28,367 bases of DNA from CAWDNM01 sp964521195 (GCA_964521195.1 CAZFRE010000012.1:1-28367), one strand, 5' to 3'. Numbered from the stretch's first letter, positions 1-8,095 are shown. Translations and numbers: made by a program. Notes: generated by a model not told the origin, from the letters alone.

Positions 1-576
1 GAGCGCGTCGGCCGCGAGCGCGCGGACATGCGAGCGCACGTCGGCGGGCCACCCGTCCGTGAGCGACTCGAAGCGCTCGGCGTCGCCGGCATACAGCGCA
101 CGTATCGACTCCTCGAAGCCGGGCTCGTTGCCGGCGAGAGCATTCGCGAATCGGTAGGCCGACTCCTGCGAGCGCCTCACCCGGTCCTCGGCCGAGGTCT
201 CCTTGCGCGCGGCCTCGACGAGCTTGCGCAGCGTCACCGACGCGCCTCCCGGCTGGGACGCGAGCCACTCCCAGTGGCGCGGGAGCAGCGTCACCTCGCG
301 CGCCACGACGCCGAGCTTGGGTCGCCCGGGCGAGCGAGGCGCGTCGGGCGCCGGTGCACCCACGGGAAGCGGGATGCGGGCGACGACCTCCTCGGCGGTG
401 CCGCGCAGATCGAACTCGACCGGCTGGCTCGAGGCGGCGTCGAACACGAGTACCCGGGCGTCCGGGACGCGGTCGAGGTGCTCGCGCACGGCGCGGGCCA
501 CCGTGGCGGCCGGGCCGGATGCGACGCACGTCGTGCCGGCGAATGCGATACAGGGAGTGGTGCGGTCGGTGCTCAT
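1..576 (-). CDS. DUF2239 family protein (C-terminus cut by the window edge)
   Basis: The reading frame opens at an ATG whose last base is 576, with an AGGAG ribosome site just upstream (minus strand), and stays open to the window edge (192 codons visible). Visible stretches such as CIAFAGTTCVASGP near the N-terminus and GRPKLGVVAREVTLLPRHWE followed by WLASQPGGASVTLRKLVEAA are typical of the DUF2239 family. That family has no established biochemical role. A strong sigma70-like promoter lies about 50 bases upstream (633-661). The family call is from recognised motifs; the end is not visible. Confidence 0.85.
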   Translation of the reverse strand, partial: MSTDRTTPCIAFAGTTCVASGPAATVARAVREHLDRVPDARVLVFDAASSQPVEFDLRGTAEEVVARIPLPVGAPAPDAPRSPGRPKLGVVAREVTLLPRHWEWLASQPGGASVTLRKLVEAARKETSAEDRVRRSQESAYRFANALAGNEPGFEESIRALYAGDAERFESLTDGWPADVRSHVRALAADAL

Positions 577-632
577 GGATGCTCCTCGGTGCGGTGCGTC
601 GCGGCTGCGGCGCAAGTGGTTACCGAGGCGCA

Positions 633-661
633 ATAATACCCGGATAAAACTATGCAGTCAA
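633..661 (-). promoter_or_regulatory. Sigma70-like promoter for the DUF2239 gene
   Basis: On the minus strand TTGACT (656-661) and TATTAT (633-638) are separated by exactly 17 bases, close to consensus. The ATG of the DUF2239 gene at 576 would follow a 5' leader of about 50 bases. The decamer CCGGATAAAA (plus-strand reading) occurs twice, at 640-649 inside the spacer and at 668-677 just upstream of the -35 box. This is a plausible repressor or activator site. The promoter match is direct; regulation is inference. Confidence 0.7.
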
Positions 662-680
662 TATCATCCGGATAAAAACG

Positions 681-1208
681 CTACTGCCGTGTCACCTCGA
701 CGTCGACGTTCGCGTGCTGCCCGGCGTCGTCGAGCGCGCCGATCCAATCGTCGTCGGCCAGGCTCGGCGGCACGAGGACGAGTGCGCTCATGCTGAACAG
801 CGTCAGCCCGCTGACCGCGGCGCGCGTGGTACCGGTCTCCATCGACTCGATGCTGATACCGCGCTGCGAGAGCCCCGCGGCGATGTCGTGGATGATCCCC
901 TCGTGATCGGCGCCCTGGACCTCGACCTGAAACGGCGTCCACCCCACAAACGCCGCTCCGGCGCCTTCGTCGGTCGCCGTGGTCGTGACCTTGTAGCCCT
1001 GCGCAGTCAGGTGCGCGAGCGCGCCATCGAGCTCGCCGACCTTCTCGGCGGGCAGCGACACCAGCACGAGCATCGCGAACTCGCCACCCAGGCGGGCCAT
1101 GCGACTCGTCTCGATGTTGCCGCCCAGACCGAGCAGGACGCCGGTGACCTCCTCGACGATGCCGACCCGATCGGTGCCGGTGAGCGTGAAGACGACTGTG
1201 CTGCGCAT
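681..1208 (-). CDS. Double ACT-domain protein, GcvR-like
   Basis: This 175-residue protein has two ACT domains in tandem. The first (about residues 3-80) begins VVFTLTGTDRVGIVEEVTGV. The second (about 92-170) begins FQVEVQGADHEGIIHDIAAG. The tandem layout and length match the glycine cleavage system regulatory protein (GcvR) family, whose ACT domains bind small ligands such as amino acids and act through protein contacts. No DNA-binding or catalytic domain is present. The ATG at 1208 follows an AAGGGA site. No glycine cleavage genes are visible nearby, so the ligand and target are unknown. Confidence 0.85.
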   Translation of the reverse strand: MRSTVVFTLTGTDRVGIVEEVTGVLLGLGGNIETSRMARLGGEFAMLVLVSLPAEKVGELDGALAHLTAQGYKVTTTATDEGAGAAFVGWTPFQVEVQGADHEGIIHDIAAGLSQRGISIESMETGTTRAAVSGLTLFSMSALVLVPPSLADDDWIGALDDAGQHANVDVEVTRQ

Positions 1209-1296
1209 GAGGCCGGTCCCTTCTCGGCGCGGGCGAACGCCGCGGTGATGTCGTGCGACCCAGTGTAGCCGATGGGGTCGGCCGATGAGGGCCCGG

Positions 1297-1800
1297 CTAC
1301 TGCGCCGCTACGTCCCTCGCGAGCTGCCCGCCCCACGCGCGTGCCCGGTCGAGCTCCCCGTCCTTGAGCGGCCCGTAGCGGCCGGTCACGATGAACTTGC
1401 CCGGACCGCCCACCGCTCGCCGCCCGGTCGCCGCAAGCCGCTTCGCGATCGCCTTGGCGGCACTGCCCGGCGACCACCAGATGCGGGTCTCGAACCCGGC
1501 GCAGCAGCCACCGCCCGCCGACACGCCCTCGAGCCACGTTCGCATGAGCGGCGCCGAGAAGTCCGGGGCGTGCTTCATGTCCGTCGGGTTCTTGGCGATA
1601 CCATCTCGCATCGCCTGGCCCGGCAGGCTGAATCCCAACAACGGTGCCCCTCCCACGATCAGGTCTGCGTTCGCGACATCATCGGCGGTCGCCTCGGCGG
1701 TCGAGAGCGCCCGCGCGTCGGGCCCGATCCCCTCGGCGATGGCGCGCGCGATTGCCGCGGTGTTCCCCCACAGTGACTCGTACACGACGATGGCGTTCAT
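1297..1800 (-). CDS. Flavodoxin family protein
   Basis: This 167-residue protein begins MNAIVVYESLWGNTAAIARA, in which YESLWGNTAAIA is the flavodoxin-type FMN phosphate-binding loop after the first beta strand. A later strand and loop (DLIVGGAPLLGFSLPG) fits the isoalloxazine-side loop. The family carries electrons or binds FMN in the cytoplasm; the partner is not evident. The frame is open upstream to 1893, but I chose the ATG at 1800 because the flavodoxin fold begins there and an AGGGGG ribosome site precedes it. DUF2277 lies 10 bases upstream on the same strand, suggesting co-transcription. Confidence 0.85.
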   Translation of the reverse strand: MNAIVVYESLWGNTAAIARAIAEGIGPDARALSTAEATADDVANADLIVGGAPLLGFSLPGQAMRDGIAKNPTDMKHAPDFSAPLMRTWLEGVSAGGGCCAGFETRIWWSPGSAAKAIAKRLAATGRRAVGGPGKFIVTGRYGPLKDGELDRARAWGGQLARDVAAQ

Positions 1801-1810
1801 CTTCAGCCCC

Positions 1811-2089
1811 CTACTCCGTCCGACTTCCGAATCGCCGCGCCGACCGCTCCCGCGCCTTCGCGGCCTCAACCTCGCGGTTCTTGGGCGGCGCATGCGTCAC
1901 CAGTTCGCCGAGCAGAACCGACGACGCCCGCGCGATCTCATCGACCGCGCGGGCGAACGCCGCTTCGTTGGCAGCGGACGGCGAACCGTATCCGCTGATC
2001 TTTCGCACGTACTGGGTGGCGGCAGCACGGATCTCCGCATCGGTCGCGGGCGGCTCGAAGTTGTAGAGCACCCGGATGTTGCGGCACAT
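1811..2089 (-). CDS. DUF2277 domain-containing protein
   Basis: The whole 92-residue protein matches the DUF2277 family pattern. It opens MCRNIRVLYNFEPPATDAEI, followed by QYVRKISGYGSPSAANEAAF and an arginine/lysine-rich tail. The function of the family is not established. The ATG at 2089 has GGGAGG about 8 bases upstream. It ends 10 bases before the flavodoxin gene, and the FKBP lipoprotein gene ends 26 bases upstream on the same strand, so the three may share a transcript. Confidence 0.9.
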   Translation of the reverse strand: MCRNIRVLYNFEPPATDAEIRAAATQYVRKISGYGSPSAANEAAFARAVDEIARASSVLLGELVTHAPPKNREVEAAKARERSARRFGSRTE

Positions 2090-2115
2090 GCCGATCGCCT
2101 CCCGCCGAGAAGGGA

Positions 2116-2646
2116 CTACTTGCCGGACGCTACCTCGAGCAGCTCGACCTCGAACTTGAGCGGCGCGTTCGGGGGGATCGTGCCATCCGGCGTGCCCTGG
2201 GGACCGTACGCCATGTCAGACGGGATGATCAGCACGCGCTTCCCGCCGACCTTCATGCCCTTCACGCCCTCGTCCCAACCCGGGATGACCATGCCGGCGC
2301 CCAGGTTGAACTGGAACGGCTGGCCGCGGTCGAGGGAGGAGTCGAACTTCGTGCCATCCATCAGCCACCCGGTGTAGTGCACCGTGACGAGATCGCCCGG
2401 CTTGGCCTCATCGCCCTTGCCCTCGGTGGTGTCCTCGATCTTGAGCTCGGTGACCGCCTCGCCTGCTGCCTCGGTGGCCGGCGCCGGCGCCGCAGAGCCG
2501 CTCGTCGCGGCGGGTTCGGTCGCGGCCGGCTCGGCTGCGGGCTTGCTGCACGCGGTCGTGAGCGCAGCGGTGGCCGCGAGCGCGGCGATGATGAGTGCGA
2601 CGCGCGCGGCGCGTCCGCTGAGAGTCCGTGTGGTTCCAAACGTCAC
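2116..2646 (-). CDS. FKBP-type peptidyl-prolyl isomerase lipoprotein
   Basis: This 176-residue protein catalyses cis-trans isomerisation of prolyl bonds, here predicted outside the cytoplasmic membrane. The N-terminus is a lipoprotein signal: basic residues, a hydrophobic run, then the lipobox LTTAC, giving a lipidated Cys33. An Ala/Pro/Thr-rich linker (about 34-66) leads to one FKBP domain (about 68-173). The domain shows VHYTGWLMDGTKFDSS, GMVIPGWDEGVKGMKVGG and AYGPQGTPDGTIPPNAPL, so the usual active-site aromatic, Asp and Val-Ile-Pro positions are present. The start is GTG at 2646 with AGGAGG 7 bases upstream. Lipidation is inferred from the motif. Confidence 0.92.
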   Translation of the reverse strand: MTFGTTRTLSGRAARVALIIAALAATAALTTACSKPAAEPAATEPAATSGSAAPAPATEAAGEAVTELKIEDTTEGKGDEAKPGDLVTVHYTGWLMDGTKFDSSLDRGQPFQFNLGAGMVIPGWDEGVKGMKVGGKRVLIIPSDMAYGPQGTPDGTIPPNAPLKFEVELLEVASGK

Positions 2647-2779
2647 GGGAGACCTCCTGAGCCTGTGGGTTCGTTTCGGACACCGATTCTAGCAGCCCCG
2701 GTGCCAGCGCACGGGGCGACATCCGATCGGCGACCGCCGCGCAGCCCACCGCGACCTGCAAAGGGCCGCGCCGCCCGCT

Positions 2780-3142
2780 CTACCGCTCCCCCGAGACCAC
2801 CTCGACGCGATGCTCCGTGAGCTTGCGGATCAGGTCCAGAGGAAGCGGCTTGCCGAGCGGGAACCTGGCCGTCCCCTGCCCGCTGCGATATCGACCGAGT
2901 TCATCCTCGAAGGGGGACGGTGGCTTGGGGACCGGATAGAAGCCGATGTGGTGCGCGTACGCCGCGAAATGCACCAGGTGTCGGCCGTTGAGATCGAACG
3001 TCGGCATGCCGTAGCTGATGGTCTCGACCGCGTCCGGGGACACCTCGCGCACGATGGCGCGCACCGCCTTCAGTGCCTCCCGCGTCACCGCGGGAAACCC
3101 GGCGATATAGTCGTCGATCGTCACGGCTGTGCCTTCGCTCAT
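2780..3142 (-). CDS. DUF1801 domain protein (copy A)
   Basis: This 120-residue DUF1801 protein shows the family signatures TISYGMPTFDLNG, HFAAYAHHIGFYPVP and RFPLGKPLPLDLIRKL. Relatives include YdhG/Fra-like proteins, some suggested as iron-related chaperones; no activity can be assigned here. I start it at ATG 3142 because GAGGAGG lies 5 bases upstream; an in-frame GTG at 3148 overlaps that ribosome site. It is a close paralogue of the gene at 4308-4676, and the pair flanks a membrane protein and a small unknown protein on the same strand. Confidence 0.87.
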   Translation of the reverse strand: MSEGTAVTIDDYIAGFPAVTREALKAVRAIVREVSPDAVETISYGMPTFDLNGRHLVHFAAYAHHIGFYPVPKPPSPFEDELGRYRSGQGTARFPLGKPLPLDLIRKLTEHRVEVVSGER

Positions 3143-3153
3143 GCACACCTCCT

Positions 3154-3945
3154 CTAGCGTGTCGTCCGCGCGCCGACGGGCTGCTTGCGACGACGCGTGG
3201 GCTGCTTCAGCACGACCCTCGTCGGAAGCGCGCGCTCTGCATAGAAGATGAGCGCGGACAGCGAGAGCAGCCCGGCGCAGCCGATGACGATCGCCGCGAG
3301 CCGCGGGATGTCGGTCAGCAGCACGAGCGCGATGAATCCCGCCGCCGCCAGGAACGGGGCGACCGCCACGCCGAGACGTGCCGCCTTCTGCGGCCAGCCG
3401 TCTTCCTTCCCGGAGCCCGCAGCAGGATCGACCGGCACCTCGAAGGCGGCCAGGACCAGTTCGGCCTCGCCCCGCGTCAGGCCGGATCCGAAGCGCACCC
3501 CGTGACCGGCGCTCCCCAGATGAAGCACGCCCGAACCGCGCTCCCCCTTGGCCCGCTGCGCACCCAAGAAACTCCTTGGCGGCCGGCTGTACTCCGGTGC
3601 GGCCTGCTCGGCGCGTGAGACCACGCAGGAGCCGGACGGGCCGGTGACCCGGATGCTCGAACCGTCGACGAGCACCGTCTCATCGGACAGGACGTAGGCG
3701 ATGGCGCCAAGCACCAGCGCGATGCCGGCGGCGAGCGCCACAGTGCCGATGAGCGACGTGATGCCGCTCACGCCGAAGTAGGTGAGCGCGGCCATGACGA
3801 TGAGCCCGACCGCGGCCGACTTCACCGAGTCCGCCCAGCGCTGAGAGTTGGTGGCGCGAATCCGCACGGTAGCTGCGCGATGATCCGCCGAGATCTGCAC
3901 GCTCACACGATCGTGAGGCACAGATGCGCGTCCCCGGTTGCTCAA
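3154..3945 (-). CDS. Four-helix membrane protein of unknown function
   Basis: I do not recognise the family. The frame encodes a short N-terminal stretch, two adjacent membrane helices (around VGLIVMAALTYFGVSGI and VALAAGIALVLGAIAYVL), a soluble middle of about 100 residues, two further helices (VAPFLAAAGFIALVLL and LAAIVIGCAGLLSLSALIF) and a strongly basic tail (TRRRKQP). The start is uncertain: TTG at 3945 follows a GGAAGG-like site, GTG at 3906 and GTG at 4077 are also in frame, and the frame is open to 4185 but there overlaps the next gene. It ends 11 bases before the DUF1801 start. Confidence 0.65.
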   Translation of the reverse strand: MSNRGRASVPHDRVSVQISADHRAATVRIRATNSQRWADSVKSAAVGLIVMAALTYFGVSGITSLIGTVALAAGIALVLGAIAYVLSDETVLVDGSSIRVTGPSGSCVVSRAEQAAPEYSRPPRSFLGAQRAKGERGSGVLHLGSAGHGVRFGSGLTRGEAELVLAAFEVPVDPAAGSGKEDGWPQKAARLGVAVAPFLAAAGFIALVLLTDIPRLAAIVIGCAGLLSLSALIFYAERALPTRVVLKQPTRRRKQPVGARTTR

Positions 3946-4060
3946 CGCGACCGCCTTCCGCACCGCATCCGATGCCCGACCGCCCACTCGCGCCCCATCG
4001 CCACATCCCCCTTCGCGCGTAACCGCATGCGCTCGGCCGACGCCACGCGACCCGACCGCC

Positions 4061-4303
4061 TCAACGGTCAGTCGCACCGTCGCCTGCACCGGCACGCGCG
4101 GCCCGAAACGCTTCGTACTCGGCCTCGAGTCCGGCCTGCCCGATGAACGTGTTGAGATCTTCGTTCTCGGTGGCCACGGCCTCAATATAGCCTGAAAGGT
4201 CGCCGAGCTTCTCGGAGAGCCACTGGAATCCGATCTTACCTTGGATCGTGAGGCGGATCGCCTCGACGAACGCGAGCGCCTCGTCCTTGCTGTACTCGGT
4301 CAC
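4061..4303 (-). CDS. Small predicted alpha-helical protein, unknown
   Basis: This is an 80-residue acidic protein starting MTEYSKDEALAFVEAIRLTI, with no family I recognise. The composition (many E, A, L, few glycines before the tail) suggests a helical bundle; there is no membrane segment or metal motif. It starts at GTG 4303, 4 bases after the stop of the DUF1801 copy B gene, so the two are probably translated from one message. Its 3' end may overlap the 5' end of the following membrane protein, depending on the latter's start. Confidence 0.65.
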   Translation of the reverse strand: MTEYSKDEALAFVEAIRLTIQGKIGFQWLSEKLGDLSGYIEAVATENEDLNTFIGQAGLEAEYEAFRAARAGAGDGATDR

Positions 4304-4307
4304 GCGA

Positions 4308-4676
4308 TCAGCCCCGCTTCGCCAAGACCTCGCGCACCCTGAACTCCGCGATGCGACGGATCAGTTCCGACGGCAGCGGCTCGCCGAGCGGGAACTGCAC
4401 AGAGCCCTTCGCATGCTTGTAGGCGTTCAGCTCGTCCTTGAACGCCGCGATCCCGCTCGGGGTCGGGTACAGGCCCACGTGCTTCTTGAATCCTGCGAAG
4501 TGGATGAGGTGCTCGCCATGCAGGTCGAACGTGGGGATGCCATAGCTCATCGTCTCGGTCGCATCGGGTGCGACGTGAGCGATGAGAGCACGGATCTGCG
4601 AGAGGACCGGAGCCACCTCCGGACCCGCTTGGGCGATGTAGTCATCGACCTGGGTCGAGCCGGTGTCGTCAGTCAC
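4308..4676 (-). CDS. DUF1801 domain protein (copy B)
   Basis: This 122-residue protein has the DUF1801 signatures TMSYGIPTFDLHG, HFAGFKKHVGLYPTP and QFPLGEPLPSELIRRI. It aligns along its length with the copy at 2780-3142, so the two are paralogues. I place the start at GTG 4676, with GGAAGGGAG about 5 bases upstream; the frame continues open upstream but without family sequence. It is first in a four-gene minus-strand run (this gene, the 80-residue protein, the membrane protein, DUF1801 copy A), which suggests an operon. Function unknown. Confidence 0.85.
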   Translation of the reverse strand: MTDDTGSTQVDDYIAQAGPEVAPVLSQIRALIAHVAPDATETMSYGIPTFDLHGEHLIHFAGFKKHVGLYPTPSGIAAFKDELNAYKHAKGSVQFPLGEPLPSELIRRIAEFRVREVLAKRG

Positions 4677-4993
4677 GTCGCTCCCTTCCTCGCCGCCTCC
4701 CGAGCGCATGCCGCGGGCGGCGGATGACCGCGTGCAGTGGCTGCTCGTCGATTCTATCGCTTGGCCATGAACCGTGTCGGTGTACTCGGCATGCACTTCG
4801 CTATACGCGCGCGTGCGGCCACATCTGAGGCCGTCCGCCGATGCCGAGATACCGCCCACCCGGTACCACAGTGTGAGCCACTTCACGGCGCGGGGGTCGA
4901 CGGTCTATGTATGGTCGCGTCAACCGAACGGCTAGGTGCCGGCGGTCAGTCACGGTCAAAGGCATGCACCCGCAACGCAACGAAGGAGTACGA
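4677..4993. other. Divergent intergenic region, 317 bases
   Basis: This region lies between the minus-strand DUF1801 gene and the plus-strand tusA gene, so it must carry divergent promoters. I see no convincing consensus promoter, RNA or operator. Candidates are weak: a TATAGC on the minus strand near 4795-4800 and a TATGTA on the plus strand near 4907. An open frame at 4737-4997 looks like chance coding. Confidence 0.5.
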
Positions 4994-5215
4994 ATGACGA
5001 TCAGGAAGCTCGACGCACGGGGGTTGCGGTGCCCGCAACCGATCCAGCAGATCATCACGAGCATGCACGAGACGTCTCCCGGAGACGTGCTCGAGGTCAC
5101 GGCCGACTGCCCGACGTTTGAAGACGACGTCCGCAAGTGGACGGGCCGGACCGGCAAGACACTGCTCGCCATCACCCGCGCAGGAGATGCGGTCGCCGCG
5201 ACGATCCAGGTCTGA
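4994..5215 (+). CDS. tusA: TusA/SirA-family sulfur carrier protein
   Basis: This 73-residue protein is of full TusA length. It starts MTIRKLDARGLRCPQPIQQI, with the diagnostic CPxP motif; Cys13 would carry persulfide sulfur. The C-terminal half has SPGDVLEVTADCPTFEDDVR, also typical. The family relays sulfur in the cytoplasm, for example to tRNA thiolation or molybdenum cofactor and sulfur oxidation pathways; the partner here is unknown because no sulfur genes are adjacent. The ATG at 4994 has AAGGAG at 4983-4988. A strong hairpin follows at 5267-5294. Symbol given by family; orthology to E. coli TusA not tested. Confidence 0.88.
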   Translation: MTIRKLDARGLRCPQPIQQIITSMHETSPGDVLEVTADCPTFEDDVRKWTGRTGKTLLAITRAGDAVAATIQV

Positions 5216-5266
5216 TCTCCACCTGCGCTGGATCCAGATCGCGCACCACAGTTCGAAGTACAGCCC

Positions 5267-5294
5267 GAGAGCCGGCCCCAGCGGGCCGGCTCTC
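5267..5294 (+). terminator. Rho-independent-like hairpin after tusA
   Basis: A perfect 12-bp stem (GAGAGCCGGCCC / GGGCCGGCTCTC) with a 4-base CAGC loop begins 52 bases after the tusA stop. The following bases (GTTCATCT) are only weakly T-rich, so this is a terminator candidate rather than a textbook one. Confidence 0.65.
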
Positions 5295-5368
5295 GTTCAT
5301 CTCGGCAGCCTCCGCACGACGAACGGCATGGACGCGGGAAGGTGCTTGGGGTAACCATGTACAGAGAG

Positions 5369-5388
5369 GCGCGCCCTGCAGGGTGCGC
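5369..5388. promoter_or_regulatory. 20-bp palindrome upstream of the secreted propeller gene
   Basis: GCGCGCCCTGCAGGGTGCGC is a near-perfect inverted repeat (one G/T mismatch pair) that ends 21 bases before the start codon at 5410. It could be an operator or a leader hairpin; nothing else distinguishes these options. Confidence 0.35.
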
Positions 5389-5409
5389 ACGTGGACATGG
5401 GGGTACGCC

Positions 5410-8049
5410 ATGAAACGCTCGCTGTCCTGCGTCTTCCTCGCAGCGCTCGTCACGGTGCTCGTCACGCCGGTACTCGCGAACGCAGGCGCACCACCCTCAT
5501 GGCCGCCGATGATCGCCTCGCAGCGCTTCATCTGGCAATCACCCCTTCCCCAAGGCAACCCGATCAACAAGGTGGACTTCGTGTCCGATACGCTCGGCTG
5601 GGCTGTCGGAGACAACGGCACGGTACTGAAGACCACCGATGGCGGCTTCTCGTGGACGAGCTACGGCCCGATCGTCCAACAGGGGGCAAGCGATCGGAAG
5701 ACGGGCGTGTACGACGTCTGCTTCGTGGACGCCGAACACGGCTGGATCGCCGCGGACACCATGGTCTACCGAACCAACGACGGCGGAGTGACGTGGTCCG
5801 AGACCGGCGCGTGGACCGTCAGCACGAGCGGTAGCTACATGACGTACCAAGACATCGACTTCGTGGACGCGAACAACGGCTGGTTCCTCGGCAACTACTG
5901 GATGTTCCACACCACCGACGGTGGCTCGACGGTGACGACACAGGCCCTTCCCGCCGACATGGCCCCGTACATGTTGGACGCGATCAGTTCGGCCCATGCA
6001 CTCGCATACGCGTACTACACGCCGGGTTACGCAGCGACCTCTGACGGCGGCGCAACATGGCACGCGCGCTACTTCACCGGGACGGCGCACGAGGCCGACG
6101 GCCCGTACTCGATGGCTGCAGCGAACTCGTCGACCATCTACGCAAGCGTGGATGGCGACCTTCTCAAGACCACGAACGGCGGATCGACGTGGACGACGGT
6201 GACGGTCACGAGCATGGACCCGGGCGACTCGCACTACCGCGTGTACCTGGTCAATGGCGATTCCGGCTCGATCGTCTACGCTCACACCGACGGCGGCGAC
6301 CTGCACCGCTCGCCTGACGGCGGGACGGCTTGGGTCAAGGTCTACGATCACCTCTCGGCGGCGAACCTCGACATGCCTTCGGGCTCGGCCGTCTTCGGCG
6401 TTCACAACGCCAACTCGAGAGTCATCGGCAGCTCGGACAGCGGATCGACCTGGCGAGACTGCTACGGCCCAGGCACGTCCAGCACGTTCTCGGCGCTCGA
6501 TTTCACGAGCGAGACGACCGGGCACGCGATCACGAACACCGAGTACACCAGAACCATAGACGGCGGCGCGACCTGGTCACTGTCGACAGCCGAGTCACTC
6601 GGCATCGACATGATGCTGACCGACATGACCTTTCTCGAGACGCAACCCGACACGGGCTGGATCGTGGGCACCCCTCCGGGAGGAAGTGGACTCCCCAGCG
6701 TCTACAAGACGGTCAACGGTGGCGCGCAGTGGCTCTCGATGGATGAGACGGCCATGGTGGCAGCTCGGCGCGTCACCTTCGCGGACGCCGACAACGGCTG
6801 GGTGGCGGACAGCTACGGGAAGCTGTGGCACAGCACCGACGGCGGCAACTCATGGGCCAAGGTGGCCCATCCGGCACACACCGTGTGGGACATCGAGTTC
6901 TACGATGCTGCGCACGGCTGGCTCACCTACAACCCGAGCGACGGCACCACGCTGTGCGTGTCTCACACGACCGACGGCGGATCGACGTGGACCACACAGA
7001 CGGTTGCGAACCTCGGCGGCGGCGCGCTGCTCGGCGTCGACTTCGTCGACCAGTCGACCGGCTACGCGTTCGACCAGTTCTCGAACGTCTATAAGACCAC
7101 CGACAGCGGCTCGACGTGGACCGACGTCGAATTCACGCCCTACGCTGCCACGTTCCGGATAGAAGGCATGCGATTCACCACGGCCCTCGATGGTTGGGTT
7201 GTCGGCAATCAGTACACCTCTACCGTCTCCCCTTCGTGGCGTCATGACTTCGCGGCCCACACGACCGACGGCGGAGAGACGTGGGACTTCTACGACGATG
7301 CCGCAGACTCCGACTACGGCTCGACGGGAACGCATGTCAGCCTCTCGCTGGTCGATTCGTTCGGCGATGAGACCTGGCTGGCAGGCGCCGCGGGCGCGAT
7401 CCTGAAGTACCGGCACCGGCCCCTCGCGACGATCACGTCGAGCTCGAAGTCGCTGGCGGCTTACGGCGACACGACGGTCGTCACGGGTACGGTCACGTTC
7501 GACGGCGCGCCGCTCGCGGACAGCCGGGTGGACATCTGGACCTCCACGTCCGCCGATGGCGACTACATCAAGTCCTCGCTCACCGGCACGACGACGGCGA
7601 GCGGGCAGTTCTCCATCACCGTCAAGCCTTCCAACGCGACCTACTACCGCGTGAAGTCCCCCGGCAGCGCGTCGGTCCGCAGTTCCTCGTTGAGCGGGTA
7701 CGTCAAGGTGACGGCCGCGCCCTCCGTCGGAACGCCGCGAGCCCCTTCCAAGATGAAGAGGCTGAAGTACTACACCGTGTACGGCTACCTCAAGCCGCGC
7801 CACACAAAGGGCAGCTACCCCGTACTCATCTACAAGTGGCGCAAGACGTCGAGCGGCTCGTGGAAGAGCTACGGCTCGGTGAAGGCGAAAGCGTACGACT
7901 ACAAGAGCGGGAGCACCAGCATCACGAAATACTCGGTGAAGATGCGTCTGACGAAGTCGGGGAAGTGGCGGCTGAGGGCGCTGCATCCCGCCGATGCGCT
8001 TCACATCAAGAAGTGGTCGACGGGCTACGACTACGTGACCGTGCCGTAG
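5410..8049 (+). CDS. Secreted YCF48/BNR-repeat protein with C-terminal Ig-like and surface domains
   Basis: This 879-residue protein starts with a signal peptide (MKRSLSCVFLAALVTVLVTP, then ANA-G). Residues about 35-665 hold at least 13 sialidase/BNR-type motifs such as KTTDGGFSW, HTTDGGSTW and KTTDSGSTW, often paired with LGWAVGDNGTV-like or DADNGWVAD-like strands. This is the pattern of YCF48-type beta-propellers, probably two propellers in series. An Ig-like domain follows (about 670-770), then a C-terminal module (about 775-879) with YTVYGYLKPRHT and repeated K-Y-S/K-S-Y strands and GKWRLRA, ending GYDYVTVP. The ATG at 5410 follows GGGGG. Role presumably extracellular or cell-surface; no catalytic residues are evident and substrate is unknown. 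Confidence 0.85.
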   Translation: MKRSLSCVFLAALVTVLVTPVLANAGAPPSWPPMIASQRFIWQSPLPQGNPINKVDFVSDTLGWAVGDNGTVLKTTDGGFSWTSYGPIVQQGASDRKTGVYDVCFVDAEHGWIAADTMVYRTNDGGVTWSETGAWTVSTSGSYMTYQDIDFVDANNGWFLGNYWMFHTTDGGSTVTTQALPADMAPYMLDAISSAHALAYAYYTPGYAATSDGGATWHARYFTGTAHEADGPYSMAAANSSTIYASVDGDLLKTTNGGSTWTTVTVTSMDPGDSHYRVYLVNGDSGSIVYAHTDGGDLHRSPDGGTAWVKVYDHLSAANLDMPSGSAVFGVHNANSRVIGSSDSGSTWRDCYGPGTSSTFSALDFTSETTGHAITNTEYTRTIDGGATWSLSTAESLGIDMMLTDMTFLETQPDTGWIVGTPPGGSGLPSVYKTVNGGAQWLSMDETAMVAARRVTFADADNGWVADSYGKLWHSTDGGNSWAKVAHPAHTVWDIEFYDAAHGWLTYNPSDGTTLCVSHTTDGGSTWTTQTVANLGGGALLGVDFVDQSTGYAFDQFSNVYKTTDSGSTWTDVEFTPYAATFRIEGMRFTTALDGWVVGNQYTSTVSPSWRHDFAAHTTDGGETWDFYDDAADSDYGSTGTHVSLSLVDSFGDETWLAGAAGAILKYRHRPLATITSSSKSLAAYGDTTVVTGTVTFDGAPLADSRVDIWTSTSADGDYIKSSLTGTTTASGQFSITVKPSNATYYRVKSPGSASVRSSSLSGYVKVTAAPSVGTPRAPSKMKRLKYYTVYGYLKPRHTKGSYPVLIYKWRKTSSGSWKSYGSVKAKAYDYKSGSTSITKYSVKMRLTKSGKWRLRALHPADALHIKKWSTGYDYVTVP

Positions 8050-8070
8050 GCGCGAGCCGCCGAGGAGGAA

Positions 8071-8084
8071 GCCGCCGAGGCGGC
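8071..8084. terminator. Small GC hairpin between convergent genes
   Basis: GCCGCCGAGGCGGC can fold into a 5-bp stem with a 4-base loop between the convergent propeller and acetyltransferase genes. There is no T tract, so terminator function is only a guess from position. Confidence 0.3.
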
Positions 8085-8095
8085 AAGGGCCACCC

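Noticed and set aside
1391..2377. 328-codon plus-strand open frame
   Set aside because: It covers the flavodoxin, DUF2277 and FKBP genes on the opposite strand and has no family features.
2647..2779. Possible attC relics among the small genes of the left half
   Set aside because: The intergenic sequences I examined there lack the GGCAT/GATGCC arms and paired cores, so the single-gene layout alone is not evidence for cassettes.
5539..6525. 328-codon minus-strand open frame
   Set aside because: Antisense shadow of the same propeller gene, no recognisable domain or ribosome site.
6850..8004. 384-codon minus-strand open frame
   Set aside because: It is the antisense shadow of the propeller gene, with low-complexity Arg/Val composition.
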